A stretch of 64,000 nt of DNA from the NCBI GenBank assembly GCA_900548895.1, contig URLZ01000004.1, positions 29,910 through 93,909 on the forward strand, written 5' to 3'. The number at the start of each line of letters is the position of its first letter. The first letter of the stretch is position 1. Below are positions 50,900 to 59,996 of the stretch, piece after piece. Source of the DNA: an uncultured Akkermansia sp. (lineage in GTDB: Bacteria; Verrucomicrobiota; Verrucomicrobiia; Verrucomicrobiales; Akkermansiaceae). Made by a program: the position numbers and the translations under genes. The notes beneath the pieces are model-generated. The model was not told the origin of the DNA, searched no databases, and worked only from the letters and a program-made list of their open reading frames with translations.

Positions 50900-53818
50900 T
50901 CAGGCGCCGTACTGCGCCTTGCGGCGGCTCTTGTTGGCCTCGTCGTTCTCGCGGTTCTCCTTCACCTTCTTGGTGATGCTCTTGGCGCGGCGAGAGATCT
51001 CCGCATCCGGGTCCTTGGAGTAGCGATCCAGCAGCTCCAGCACCCAGGCGTGGTCGTGCATGCCGGCCAGCGTGTTGAGAATGGCGATCTTCGTCTTGCG
51101 ATCCTCCTCGATTTGCTTGAACTGTTTCTCGGCCTCCAAGCGCTCGGGAGAGCCCTCGGGAAGGGCGTTGACGCCCTCGATCTTGTTGATGAGCTCCTGC
51201 CCGCGCGAGGTGTCGGGGAAGGGGTTGCCGAAGCAGACCTGCAGCAGCTGCATGGCCTCCTGCGAGTTGCGCTCGCGATTCTGGGCAAAGACCGTGCCGA
51301 TGGCATTGCTCACCAGACGCTCGTACTTCGGCTCACCGGCGGTCTCCTTCTTGAGTTCACCGATGTAGGCGAGCTGGGAATCGTCGCCCCAGAAGCCGAA
51401 GAAGACGAGGTCCTTGGCCCAGTTTTTCTTGTCCTTCATGCGCTCCTTGTAGTAGGCCAGAGCCTTCTGCGAGCAGCAGCGGGCGAGCGAGCGCTTGAGC
51501 TGATCGCGGTGCTCCTCCTTGAGCGCGTCAAAGACGCGGTCGCCGATCTCCGCCTTTCGGGCCGGGTCGTCGATCTTGGAGAGGATGGTGTCGAGCGAGT
51601 TGTTGAGCGTGCCGGCCAGGCTCGCATCCGTATCCTCATCGCCGAGCAGCTTGATGATTTCATCAATATCGGATTCGGTGAGGCGAAGCACCATCGCATT
51701 CCAGATGTGCGAGAGAACCTTGTTTTTGGTGCCCTTGTCCTTCCATGCCTTGTTCGAGGAGACCTTCGAGGCCAGCTTGCGGAATTTATCGTTGAGCTTG
51801 CTGTTGGCGTCGCCGGTCGTCGCCACCGAGATATCGCCGAGCAGCTTCTGGATGATGCGCTCCGAGATCACCGTGCACTGCTCGGAGAGCGTGTTGAAGA
51901 CCATTTTTTCAATCTCGGGGTTGTTCGTCGCGGCATAGGCGAGCAGGGGGCAGAAGGCCAGAGCGCCGTCCACCGGAGCATTGCCGAGCAGCACCTTGCC
52001 CTTCGCATCCCGCATCGACGGGTTGACGATGAGATCGAGCATGAACTTCGCATCGTCGACCGAGCACTTCACGTCGAGCTTTTTGCCCTTGCTGAGCTGA
52101 GCGTCGCGCTCAATCCGCATCGAGCGCTTCTTGAGCCCCTCCGAGCGCTCGTGCTGTTCATTGGCGATGCGAGCGTTCTCGTTGGCGTTGATGACGTAGA
52201 TGGTGCAGCCAACGGCGAGTGCGCCGAGAATGCCCAGGCAGACGTAGAAGATGGGGCGCTTGTGCAGCGGGGTGGCCGCAGCCTGCTGCTGAAGCATCGA
52301 GATGTAGGCGTCGCGGGCATTGAGCTCCTCCTCCGTCATCTCGGGAGCAGCGGCTTCCGCCTGCTTCTCCGGCGAAAGGGCCGCCGCCCCTTCATCGCTG
52401 AGCGGAGCAGCCTCGTCGGCCGCGCCGGGAGAGGGAACGGGCGGCACCTGAGCCGGATGCGGCACGTCGCCTGCCGCCGCTGCGGGGCGGGCGGCGTGGG
52501 ACGGTGCCGATGCATGCAGAGCCGGCTTCGTTGCAGCCGAGGGCTTCAGACTCGGCGCGGACGGTTTGAGAGCAGAGGCCGCTGCCGGCTTGAGGGAAGG
52601 AGCGGCCCCCGTAGCCTTGAGCGTCGGGGCGGCCCCCGAGGGTTTGAGCGCGTGCGGCGCAGCGGGGGTGGCTGCCGGCGCCTGAGAGATAGCCGTGGTG
52701 GGGGCCGGGCGCGAGGCCGCAACGGGTTTCGGAGTCGTTGCCGTCGTCTTGGGCAGCGCCGCCGGCGCGGGCTTGCCCGTCGTGGGACGCAGCGCCGAGG
52801 TGGCCGACTTGACCGAATCGGTCGCCGCGGGCATGCCGGTCGGCTTCAGCGCGGGAGCTCCCGTCTTCGGCAGCCCTGCAGGGGCAGGCTTGGCCCCGGC
52901 GGGTTTGAGAGAGGGAATCCCGGACTTGGGCAGGCCCGCCGGCGCGGGTGCGTCCGCCGTGTGCGAGACACCCAGAGCCGAGGCGCTGAGCGCCGCCGCA
53001 GCCGTTCCGCCCTTGCGCGGGTTGTGCGGCGCCTTGGGGAGCCCGGCGGGTTTGAGCGCCGGACCGCCCGACGTTCGAACATGGGGAGTGGACGGGGTGG
53101 CTGCGTGATGCGCCGCAAGCGGCCCCTCGGGAATATGCACATCGAGGGCCTTGGCTCGAGCCTCAACCTGCTCGGCGCGAGCAGCCGCCTCCGCAGCCGC
53201 CGCAGCAGCCGCAGCAGCCGCCGCCTTCGCCTGGGCGATCTCCGCCTCGCGTCGCGCATGGAGCAACTCTTCGCGCACCTTGCGCGCCTCTTCCTCGGCA
53301 GCAGCCTTGCGCGCAGCCTCTTCCTCCGCCGCCTTGCGAGCGGCCTCCTCCTCCGCAGCCTTGCGGGCCGCCTCCTCTTCGGCAGCCTTGCGCGCGGCCT
53401 CGGCCTCGGCGGCCTGCTGCGCCTCATAGGCGGCCATCTGGCGCTTGTACTCCTCCATCTGGCGGTTATACTCCTCCATCTGGCGATTGTACTCGGCCAC
53501 CTCCTCCGGTGAGGGCTCTGCGCTGCCGGCATTCGCCTGAGCAGCCGCAGCCTGAGGCGCGGTATCCTGCGCTGTGGTCGCGGGGGCGGCCTGAGGCGCG
53601 GGCGAGGGAGCTGCCGTCTTCGGTGCAGCGGCCTTCGGAGCCTCCTCGGGGGCCTTCTCGCCGCTCTCGGGCGCGGGAGTCTGACTTTCTTTGGGGTGAA
53701 TCACGCTGCCATCGCCGCTCTTGAGGAGAACGCGGCGGGTGGGAACGGGGCCGGAGCTGAGAAGTGTACGGCGCGGAGCGGGGTTGGGAGAGCCTGTATT
53801 AAGTCGCGGTGCTGCCAT
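50900..53818 (-). CDS. Large single-span protein with low-complexity cytosolic region (972 aa)
   Basis: I do not recognise a characterised family. Order of parts: an Ala/Pro-rich tail (1-105); a coiled-coil region (about 108-240) built on 7-residue EYNRQME and 9-residue AARKAAEEE repeats; a Pro/Lys/Ala-rich region with recurring GLPK and LKP motifs (about 240-470); an acidic stretch; one membrane helix (FYVCLGILGALAVGCTIYVI, core GILGALAVGCTIYV, about 525-545); and a C-terminal helical domain of about 410 residues that looks HEAT- or TPR-like and would be periplasmic. There is no signal peptide. The layout suggests a scaffold between cytosol and periplasm. A good promoter precedes it and the gene stands alone. 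Confidence 0.8.
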   Translation of the reverse strand: MAAPRLNTGSPNPAPRRTLLSSGPVPTRRVLLKSGDGSVIHPKESQTPAPESGEKAPEEAPKAAAPKTAAPSPAPQAAPATTAQDTAPQAAAAQANAGSAEPSPEEVAEYNRQMEEYNRQMEEYKRQMAAYEAQQAAEAEAARKAAEEEAARKAAEEEAARKAAEEEAARKAAAEEEARKVREELLHARREAEIAQAKAAAAAAAAAAAEAAARAEQVEARAKALDVHIPEGPLAAHHAATPSTPHVRTSGGPALKPAGLPKAPHNPRKGGTAAAALSASALGVSHTADAPAPAGLPKSGIPSLKPAGAKPAPAGLPKTGAPALKPTGMPAATDSVKSATSALRPTTGKPAPAALPKTTATTPKPVAASRPAPTTAISQAPAATPAAPHALKPSGAAPTLKATGAAPSLKPAAASALKPSAPSLKPSAATKPALHASAPSHAARPAAAAGDVPHPAQVPPVPSPGAADEAAPLSDEGAAALSPEKQAEAAAPEMTEEELNARDAYISMLQQQAAATPLHKRPIFYVCLGILGALAVGCTIYVINANENARIANEQHERSEGLKKRSMRIERDAQLSKGKKLDVKCSVDDAKFMLDLIVNPSMRDAKGKVLLGNAPVDGALAFCPLLAYAATNNPEIEKMVFNTLSEQCTVISERIIQKLLGDISVATTGDANSKLNDKFRKLASKVSSNKAWKDKGTKNKVLSHIWNAMVLRLTESDIDEIIKLLGDEDTDASLAGTLNNSLDTILSKIDDPARKAEIGDRVFDALKEEHRDQLKRSLARCCSQKALAYYKERMKDKKNWAKDLVFFGFWGDDSQLAYIGELKKETAGEPKYERLVSNAIGTVFAQNRERNSQEAMQLLQVCFGNPFPDTSRGQELINKIEGVNALPEGSPERLEAEKQFKQIEEDRKTKIAILNTLAGMHDHAWVLELLDRYSKDPDAEISRRAKSITKKVKENRENDEANKSRRKAQYGA
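53304..53411. repeat. 27-bp tandem repeats encoding AARKAAEEE
   Basis: Four degenerate units starting at gccttgcg (53304, 53331, 53358, 53385) encode a charged helical repeat. Confidence 0.8.
53434..53496. repeat. 21-bp tandem repeats encoding EYNRQME heptads
   Basis: Three units starting ccatctggcg at 53434, 53455 and 53476 encode coiled-coil heptads. Confidence 0.85.
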
Positions 53819-53842
53819 AGGTGCGTTAATGGATCAGAGCTT

Positions 53843-53871
53843 ACTCTACTCTTTTTGACGCGGGATTGCAA
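53843..53871 (-). promoter_or_regulatory. Promoter of the 972-residue protein gene
   Basis: TTGCAA (53871-53866), 17-bp spacer, TAGAGT (53848-53843). The leader is about 18 nt. Confidence 0.6.
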
Positions 53872-54042
53872 TCACAGATTGCGTCCGCCGGGAAATTGAG
53901 CTGAGATTTTGCCCCTTTCCGCCCTCGACGCAGAGCCCGGTCGGGGCTCGCCGCGACACCCTCCGGCGCACCGCAACCGGGGGCATGGGCGGGGTTGCCC
54001 GTCCGGTTCGCGGGCGAGGCACAAGAGCAGGGACCGCCCTGC

Positions 54043-55266
54043 TCAATGCCGGCGCTGTGCGGCCTCGCTCTCGCCCTCCTCGCGCGGCACGGGGGCAAGC
54101 ATCATCTTCAGGAAAGCCAGACTGAGCCCGATTTGCAGCAGAAGACCGATGCCGAAGCAGATGAGGCTCAGCTTCATGCCCGAGACGTCCATCCCCGCCA
54201 GCAGCTCCACCGGGCCGTAGAGCGCCAGCCAGGTGTAGAGCGCCGCATCAGCCAGCGCCAGCAGAGCGCAGACCTTCACCCCGATCGCACTTTCTCGCAG
54301 CGCGCGGGAGAGCGAGAGCGCCAGCGTCAGCCCCGCCGCGATACCCGCGCAGAGCCGGATGCCCGCACCTCCCTCACTCAACGGCGCCACCTCCGTATCA
54401 GCCGAGGGGAGCAGGATGAAGAACGTGCAGAAAACGGCGGCGAGCAGCACCGTCAGCCCGATCGTCCGCGGATTGCGCGTGAGCATCAGCGGGATGAGAG
54501 CAATGAGAATGCCCGCGCCGATGGCGTTGCGATGCTGAGCGAAGGCCGGGGCACTGTCCAGCGGGGCGTAGCCCGTCATCATGTTGCCGAAGCCGATCAC
54601 GTAGACACAGATCGCCAAACTCACCGCCAGCAGCAGCGCCAGGCGGGAGCGCACAGCCGGAGACTGCGGCACCAGCAGCGCCAGCGCCAGAGAGCCCGCC
54701 AGCGCCATCGCCAGAAAGGGGAGCGCCTGCCCCCACCACCAGATGAGCCCGCAGCTCAGCGCCAGCGCCGCGCACAGAAAGACCGCGAGGAGCCGCATCT
54801 CCGTGCCCGGGTGCCGCAGCAGCAGAATCCGCACCGCCAGCACGATGATCAGACCGACGCCCGCGTGCGCCATAAAGAGCACGCGCCCGTCCGCCGAGCC
54901 CAGCAAATCCGTCTGCTGCATCCAGGGAAAGACGAAAGCCGCCAGCGCCGTGCAGCAGCAGGCAATCATCGGCCAGGCGCACCAGGCACTCCCGCGCGAG
55001 ATCGGCAGCAGCGTGCGCTGCGGCGCCCAACCGGCACCGCAGGCCGGCAGCAGAGCCGCCCAGAAGAGCGCCCCGATGCCCAGCGCCGCCGCCAGCGACG
55101 CCGCGCCGAAGAGCCCCAGCACGAGGGGAATCTGAAGCTGCCAGATGGGTACGAGCCCCATCAGCTCGGCATTTGAGAGAATCGAAGTGTCCATCAGCTT
55201 CGTCAGCAGCGCATTGACGAGAATCAGAATAAAGACCAACAGCAGCAGAAAGAGGCGGCGTTTCAT
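54043..55266 (-). CDS. Polytopic membrane protein of the ActC operon (407 aa)
   Basis: About twelve hydrophobic helices fill the whole protein, with short basic loops and a charged C-terminus (EEGESEAAQRRH). The chosen start is the ATG at 55266 (MKRRLFLLLL). It is the third gene after an ActC-like quinol-oxidoreductase subunit and a cytochrome c, so a role as a membrane subunit of the same respiratory complex (an ActF-like position) is plausible. I could not recognise ActF motifs, so the family stays unknown. Conserved-looking polar spots such as HAGVG (about 148) and QHRNAIGAG (about 257) could be quinone or proton sites. Confidence 0.7.
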   Translation of the reverse strand: MKRRLFLLLLVFILILVNALLTKLMDTSILSNAELMGLVPIWQLQIPLVLGLFGAASLAAALGIGALFWAALLPACGAGWAPQRTLLPISRGSAWCAWPMIACCCTALAAFVFPWMQQTDLLGSADGRVLFMAHAGVGLIIVLAVRILLLRHPGTEMRLLAVFLCAALALSCGLIWWWGQALPFLAMALAGSLALALLVPQSPAVRSRLALLLAVSLAICVYVIGFGNMMTGYAPLDSAPAFAQHRNAIGAGILIALIPLMLTRNPRTIGLTVLLAAVFCTFFILLPSADTEVAPLSEGGAGIRLCAGIAAGLTLALSLSRALRESAIGVKVCALLALADAALYTWLALYGPVELLAGMDVSGMKLSLICFGIGLLLQIGLSLAFLKMMLAPVPREEGESEAAQRRH

Positions 55267-55393
55267 GGTTCGGGAATGTGATTGTTGAAGCGGAATCAGG
55301 CGGGTGTCGAGGCAGAGGAGAGGCCTTGTGTCGAGCAAGAATGCGGCGATACGGTGCTGTGACGCAGGGAAAGCTCAGTCAGTTCGAAAACAA

Positions 55394-55882
55394 TCAGAGG
55401 GCGGCGGCGGACGGCTCGGCGGGGGCGCTCTTGCCGTGAATCAGACTCAGGCAGTGGAGAAAGACCGCGTTGAGCTCCGCGGGGCGCAGGCGTTGACCGA
55501 AGGCCGGCATCGCACCGCCCTTGCCCTCGCGCAGCGATTGCAGCAACTCCTCCTCCTTGCGCTGCCCGAGCGTCCGCAGATCCGCAACGCCGGGCATCTC
55601 CTCGACCGAGGCCACATAACTCTTGCCGCTGCCATCGAGCCCGTGGCAGACCGCACAGTGGCGTTCAAAGAGAACAGCCCCGCTCTCGGCCGGAGCCTCC
55701 TCGCCGAAACTCACGGCCCCCGGCGGCGGCGCCAGCGGCGCGGCCGGGCGCTCATTCATATCGGACACCGCAGGCGGCAGCAGACCGAACATATCCAAAT
55801 CAACCTGCCAGATCAGATAGCCGAGACCGCCCAGAGCCGCGAGCGCGCTGATGATATTAAAAATCAAGAGATCCTTATTCAT
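55394..55882 (-). CDS. Membrane-anchored mono-haem cytochrome c
   Basis: The 162-residue protein starts MNKDLLIFNIISAL and has an N-terminal signal anchor (about 5-25), a Pro-rich linker and a class I cytochrome c domain with the haem site CAVCHG (about 84-89) and a distal Met in GGAMPAFGQ. It would face the periplasm and pass electrons from a quinol oxidoreductase to a terminal oxidase, in the position of ActE. Its start codon lies inside the last codons of the ActC-like gene (8-nt overlap), which shows translational coupling. The start was chosen because of this overlap and the signal anchor. Confidence 0.9.
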   Translation of the reverse strand: MNKDLLIFNIISALAALGGLGYLIWQVDLDMFGLLPPAVSDMNERPAAPLAPPPGAVSFGEEAPAESGAVLFERHCAVCHGLDGSGKSYVASVEEMPGVADLRTLGQRKEEELLQSLREGKGGAMPAFGQRLRPAELNAVFLHCLSLIHGKSAPAEPSAAAL

Positions 55883-57365
55883 AGCGTTTGAGTAAAAAGT
55901 GAAGGTGAAGAATCGTCGCCAGCCCCGCGCCGAGCAGCGAGGCCACAAAAATCCCCGGAATGTGGAATAGCGGCCCCGTCGGCACCCCGTCGAGTGCCCC
56001 CGCCAGATCCGCCCACTGCGTCAGCCCCCCCCAGAGCAGCACCAGCAGAGCCCCGGCCGCCCCGCCCAGCAGCGCCACCGTGCCCTGAGAGCCGCCGATC
56101 AGGCCCGCCAAGCCGCCCTTCGACCCACTGACGGCACGCCCCGACTCGGCCGTTGAACGCCTTGCCGCCGGTGCACCCGGCACCGAGCCGAACCCCCCCG
56201 AGCCCCCGGCGGGACCCCCGCCGCCAGCGGTCAAGGCCGGGAGCGCGGCGCCGTCGTCCAACTCATCGAGCGGGTCAACCCTCTCCTCGGGCATGCGGCG
56301 GCTGATACTCAGATACAGCGCGAGAAAGAGCCCGACACTGCCCGCCAGCATCGCCGCATCCGTCGCGCTCGGGCTGTAGGAGCCGCCCGTCAGCGCGACC
56401 GAGCGCCCGACAATGATCTGAACGCGCTCCAGCCACATGCCGCCCAGCACCCCCAGCGCCGCCAGCGCGCAGAACGCGCGACGCCTCCGCAGACTCGGCA
56501 GCCAGAGCAGCGCCGGCAGCCCGACATTGAGCAGCAGCATCGCCCCGTAGCGCCCGTCGAAAAGCCCCGGGTGCCCCGCCAGCTCCAGCGCATAAAAAAG
56601 CCCCATCGCCATCGCCATCGACAGCGTGAGCAGCGCCAGCCTCTCGAGAACCCCGTCGGCCACCCGGCGCGCCAGCGCAATCAGCATCACCATCGCCATG
56701 CCGCTCAGCAGCGCCCCGCAGACAAAGTAAGGCGGCAGCAGCGCCGCATTCCACCGCAGCGTCACCGCAAAATCGCTGCCCACAATCGAGTGCACACTCA
56801 CCACCAGCGGCGTGAGAATACCCGCCAGCAGCAGACAAGCCCGCGCCCAGACGCGGCGCTGCCCCACCGAGCACAGCCGCTCGCCGAGCATCCCCGTGCG
56901 CCAGTAGAGAAACGAAAGCAGCAGATACGAGCTCACCGCCAGCGCATCCCAGACCAGCGGCGAACTGAGATCCGGCCACACCCCGCTGGCAACGGGTAGC
57001 GGCGAGAGCAGCCAAATCATCCAAATGCGGCCCACGTGCACCAGCGGAAACACCGCCGCCGTCACCACCGCGCAGAGCGTCATCAGCTCCGCATGCCGAG
57101 CCACAGGCAAGCGCCAGCGCTGCCGCGTGAGCAGCAGAATCGCCGAAATCAGCGTCCCCGCGTGGCCGAGCCCGATCCAGAAAACGAACTGCACAATATC
57201 CCAGCCCCAGGGCACCGCATTATTCACCCCCAGCACCCCCGGCCCCTCCGTCGCAATGCGCCATGCCCCGCCCCCCAGCCCCCCGACAGCCAGCAGAGCA
57301 CAGAGCAGAATGAACAGCGTGCGGAGCAGCTCAGCGCTCCCGCGGCTCTGTCCCTTGCACATCAT
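55875..57365 (-). CDS. ActC/NrfD-like quinol-interacting membrane subunit with C-terminal extension
   Basis: Residues about 20-375 match ActC of alternative complex III (NrfD superfamily): the block NNAVPWGWDIVQF, GHAGTLISAILLL and RQRW, then FPLVHVGRIW and a WDALAVSSYLL helix, ending SATDAAMLAGSVGLFLALYL. ActC has 8-10 helices and binds quinol. After residue 385 a Gly/Ala-rich linker leads to two more hydrophobic segments that ordinary ActC lacks. No ActA (multihaem) or ActB (Fe-S) gene precedes it; the upstream neighbour is divergent. Downstream are a cytochrome c and a polytopic protein. The start is one of two adjacent ATGs; the predicted transcription start is 1 nt before the first. Confidence 0.82.
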   Translation of the reverse strand: MMCKGQSRGSAELLRTLFILLCALLAVGGLGGGAWRIATEGPGVLGVNNAVPWGWDIVQFVFWIGLGHAGTLISAILLLTRQRWRLPVARHAELMTLCAVVTAAVFPLVHVGRIWMIWLLSPLPVASGVWPDLSSPLVWDALAVSSYLLLSFLYWRTGMLGERLCSVGQRRVWARACLLLAGILTPLVVSVHSIVGSDFAVTLRWNAALLPPYFVCGALLSGMAMVMLIALARRVADGVLERLALLTLSMAMAMGLFYALELAGHPGLFDGRYGAMLLLNVGLPALLWLPSLRRRRAFCALAALGVLGGMWLERVQIIVGRSVALTGGSYSPSATDAAMLAGSVGLFLALYLSISRRMPEERVDPLDELDDGAALPALTAGGGGPAGGSGGFGSVPGAPAARRSTAESGRAVSGSKGGLAGLIGGSQGTVALLGGAAGALLVLLWGGLTQWADLAGALDGVPTGPLFHIPGIFVASLLGAGLATILHLHFLLKRYE

Positions 57366-57372
57366 GGAGCGC

Positions 57373-57401
57373 ATTGTAGCAGACCGCCGGGCGGCGCGCA
57401 A
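57373..57401 (-). promoter_or_regulatory. Promoter of the ActC-like operon, predicted leaderless
   Basis: TTGCGC (57401-57396), 17-bp spacer, TACAAT (57378-57373), 7 nt to the ATG at 57365. Confidence 0.7.
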
Positions 57402-57481
57402 GGCCATAGCGCGACAGCAGCGGCGGCACCTTTTTCTGATTATTATTCAGCAGCAGAGAGCGCGAGAGACTCTGAGCCGAT

Positions 57482-58741
57482 ATGAGACGCCCCCGGAACC
57501 ACCGCCCCCCCGTTGCCCCCGCCAGCCCCGCCTTTTCACCGCTCAGCCTCCTGCTGCCGCTCGCCCTGTTGCCCGCCACCCTGCTGCCCCTCAGCCTGAG
57601 CAGCTGCGACAAGCGCGAAAACCGCAGCGCCGCCGCCCTGCCGCGCTACACCGTCTCCGTCGCCCAGCCCGTGCGCGGCGACGTCCCCGTCTACCGCGAA
57701 TGGGTCGGGCGACTCCAAGCACAAGTCTCAGCCTCCCTCCTGCCGCAGATCGAGGGCTACGTCTCGGAGCGCCTCTTCACCAACGGCCAGAGCGTCCGCA
57801 AAGGCGACATCCTCTACCGCATCGACCCCCGGCGCTACGAGCAATCCCTCGAGCAGGCCCGCCAGCAGCGCAGCCAAGCCCAAGCCGACGCCGTCGCCGC
57901 CGAGCAGGACGTCGACTACTACACCCCCCTCGTCGCCAACGGAGCCATCTCGCGCCAGCAATACACCACCGCCCTGCAAAACGCCAAAGCCGCCCGCGCC
58001 GCCCTGCAAGCCGCTGACGCCGTCGTCGCCCTCGCCGAAACCAACGTCGCCTACTGCACCCTCGAAGCCCCCGTCGACGGCATCATGGGCTTTGCCGCCG
58101 CCGACGTCGGCAGCTACGTCTCCCCCGGCGGAAAAGCCCTCGTCACCATCAGCCAGCTCGACCCCCTGCGCGTCTACTTCAGCGTCAGCGAGCAAGAATG
58201 GCTCAGCCAGGGCGGCCCCGGCGGCCCGCTCAGCCCCGGGCAGAAAGTCGAGATCCTGCTGCCCTCAGGCGAAGCCTGCAAACAACCGGCCACCCTCGTC
58301 GGGGCAGACAACAACGTTGACACCGCAACCGGCACCGTGATGCTCGACGCCGCCCTGCCCAACAGCGACGGACTCCTGCGCCCCGGCATGTACGTCAAAG
58401 TCCGCGTCCTCGTCAATGAAGTGCGCGACGCCCTCCTCGTCCCCGTCGGCGCCATCGTCAGCATCCAAGGCAAACCCATGCTCGTGCAAGTCGATGAGCA
58501 GAACCGCGCCTCCCTCATCGCCGTGCAAACCGGGCCTGAAATCAACGGACTCGTCTCCGTCACCGGCCCCGTGAGCACCGCCTCGCGCATCGTCGTCTCC
58601 GGCACCCAGCAAGGCATGATGGCCGCCGAAGGCCGCGCTCAGCTTGACACCGTCAGCACCGCCATCCCGCCCGCCAACGCGACCGGAAACGCATCGGGCA
58701 GCCCCGCGAGTGACCAAGCCGACGACCAAGCAGGCAACTGA
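57482..58741 (+). CDS. RND-type efflux periplasmic adaptor (AcrA/MexA-like), lipoprotein
   Basis: The 419-residue protein has a long hydrophobic signal region ending LSLSSC, a lipobox, so it is probably inner-membrane lipid-anchored. The membrane-fusion-protein order is clear: first lipoyl half VQPVRGDVPVYREWVG-like start, IEGYVSERLFTNGQSVRKGD, an alpha-hairpin (about 115-180), second lipoyl half with TLEAPVDGIMG, then beta-barrel with LDPLRVYFSVSE. Such adaptors bridge an RND pump to an outer-membrane channel. No RND pump or TolC gene is next to it: the following gene is map on the opposite strand. It would need partners elsewhere. Divergent from the ActC operon with 116 bp between. Confidence 0.9.
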   Translation: MRRPRNHRPPVAPASPAFSPLSLLLPLALLPATLLPLSLSSCDKRENRSAAALPRYTVSVAQPVRGDVPVYREWVGRLQAQVSASLLPQIEGYVSERLFTNGQSVRKGDILYRIDPRRYEQSLEQARQQRSQAQADAVAAEQDVDYYTPLVANGAISRQQYTTALQNAKAARAALQAADAVVALAETNVAYCTLEAPVDGIMGFAAADVGSYVSPGGKALVTISQLDPLRVYFSVSEQEWLSQGGPGGPLSPGQKVEILLPSGEACKQPATLVGADNNVDTATGTVMLDAALPNSDGLLRPGMYVKVRVLVNEVRDALLVPVGAIVSIQGKPMLVQVDEQNRASLIAVQTGPEINGLVSVTGPVSTASRIVVSGTQQGMMAAEGRAQLDTVSTAIPPANATGNASGSPASDQADDQAGN

Positions 58742-58997
58742 GCAGCCCCCCCCCGTCGAGAAGCCAAGCACCCGGACGCTAGCCCGGCGCCGAGCGCGGG
58801 AACGCAGCGCGCGGCAGGCCAACAATAAAAGGCGACGGCCGCATCATCGACCGCCGCCGCGTCAAGAGGTTGAGACCCTCCCGCGGAGACTCAATCCTGA
58901 GCGCCTCGGGAGCGCGGGCTCCCCCCCGGAGTGTGCCCGTCGTACCCGAGGAGGGAAGCAGATCGGCGTGGGGGAGACTCCGCGGTGGCACGAGGGC

Positions 58998-59792
58998 TCA
59001 GAGCGTAATGCCGAGCTGCTCCGGCAGAGCAATGCGGGGGCGCTCCGTGAGAATCTCACCGCCGTGCGACCCCACTGCCACCGTGTGCTCGAAATGCGCC
59101 GCCCACGAACCGTCCGCCGTCACCGTCGTCCAATTATCCTCCAGCACCTTCACGCGGAAGGTACCCATCGTAATCATCGGCTCAATCGCCAGCACCATGC
59201 CGCGCTTGAGCCGCGGCAGCGGATAATTCGGGCGGTAATTCGGAATCTGAGGCTCCTCGTGCAGATGACGCCCCACACCGTGGCCCACGAAATCGCGCAC
59301 AATCCCGAAGCCGTAGGGCTTCACAAAATCCTCAATCGCCCCGCAGACCTCCGAGAGCGGATTGCCCTGCTTCGCCTGCTCAATGCCGCGGAACAGCGCC
59401 TCCTCCGTCACCGCCAGCAGGCGGCGCACATCCTCGCTCACCCGGCCGACCGGCACCGTCATCGCGTTGTCCCCGTACCAGCCATTGACAATCGCCCCCG
59501 CATCGAGACTCACAATATCGCCCTCGTGAATCACGCGCGAATCACCGATGCCGTGCACCACCACCTCATTCACCGAAATGCAGAGGTGCCCCGGGTAGCC
59601 CGCGTAGCCGAGAAAGGCATTGCCGCAGCCCTCGCGAGCAAAGAGCTCAGCCGCGTAGCGGTCAATATCCCCGGTCGTGATACCGGGCTTGATAATCGTG
59701 GCAAGATCCATGAGAATGCGGGCCGACACCTCGCCGGCCTTGCGCATCTTGCTCAACTCATTCGGATTGCGGACAGGAATACGATTTGACAT
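58998..59792 (-). CDS. map: Type I methionine aminopeptidase
   Basis: A 264-residue cytosolic metalloenzyme that removes the initiator Met from new proteins. The five metal ligands can be traced: Asp in SLDAGAIVNGW, Asp in YGDNAMT, His in GHGVGRHLHEEP, Glu in AIEPMITMG and Glu in FEHTV. The length fits the short bacterial form without an N-terminal zinc extension. It has its own promoter with a 20-nt leader lacking a Shine-Dalgarno, and stands alone in this position. Confidence 0.97.
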   Translation of the reverse strand: MSNRIPVRNPNELSKMRKAGEVSARILMDLATIIKPGITTGDIDRYAAELFAREGCGNAFLGYAGYPGHLCISVNEVVVHGIGDSRVIHEGDIVSLDAGAIVNGWYGDNAMTVPVGRVSEDVRRLLAVTEEALFRGIEQAKQGNPLSEVCGAIEDFVKPYGFGIVRDFVGHGVGRHLHEEPQIPNYRPNYPLPRLKRGMVLAIEPMITMGTFRVKVLEDNWTTVTADGSWAAHFEHTVAVGSHGGEILTERPRIALPEQLGITL

Positions 59793-59818
59793 ACGGAGGA
59801 AAAAACGTGCTGGGGCTC

Positions 59819-59846
59819 AGTATAGCACGTTCGAGCCGAAAAGCAA
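59819..59846 (-). promoter_or_regulatory. Promoter of map
   Basis: TTGCTT (59846-59841), 16-bp spacer, TATACT (59824-59819), 26 nt from -10 to ATG. Confidence 0.6.
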
Positions 59847-59957
59847 CCCCCGCAGCACCCGCTGCCGCAGCTTCCCTCCCCAAAGACCCCGCAGCCGCGC
59901 TGTAACACAGTTGTAACACATCGACAAGCTTTTCTGCTGGCAGGGGCGGCCTCCCTG

Positions 59958-59966
59958 TGCTAGACT
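59958..59966 (+). promoter_or_regulatory. Extended -10 promoter of the PA14-like gene
   Basis: TGC directly followed by TAGACT (59961-59966). No good -35 is present, as expected for an extended -10. Leader is about 24 nt. Confidence 0.45.
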
Positions 59967-59996
59967 CTGAATCAGAAAGGAACACCCCACACTGCC

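Noticed and set aside
50762-53512. A 916-codon plus-strand frame opposite the 972-residue protein
   Set aside because: Leu/Arg/Gly-rich shadow; promoter, coiled-coil pattern and membrane span support the minus-strand gene.
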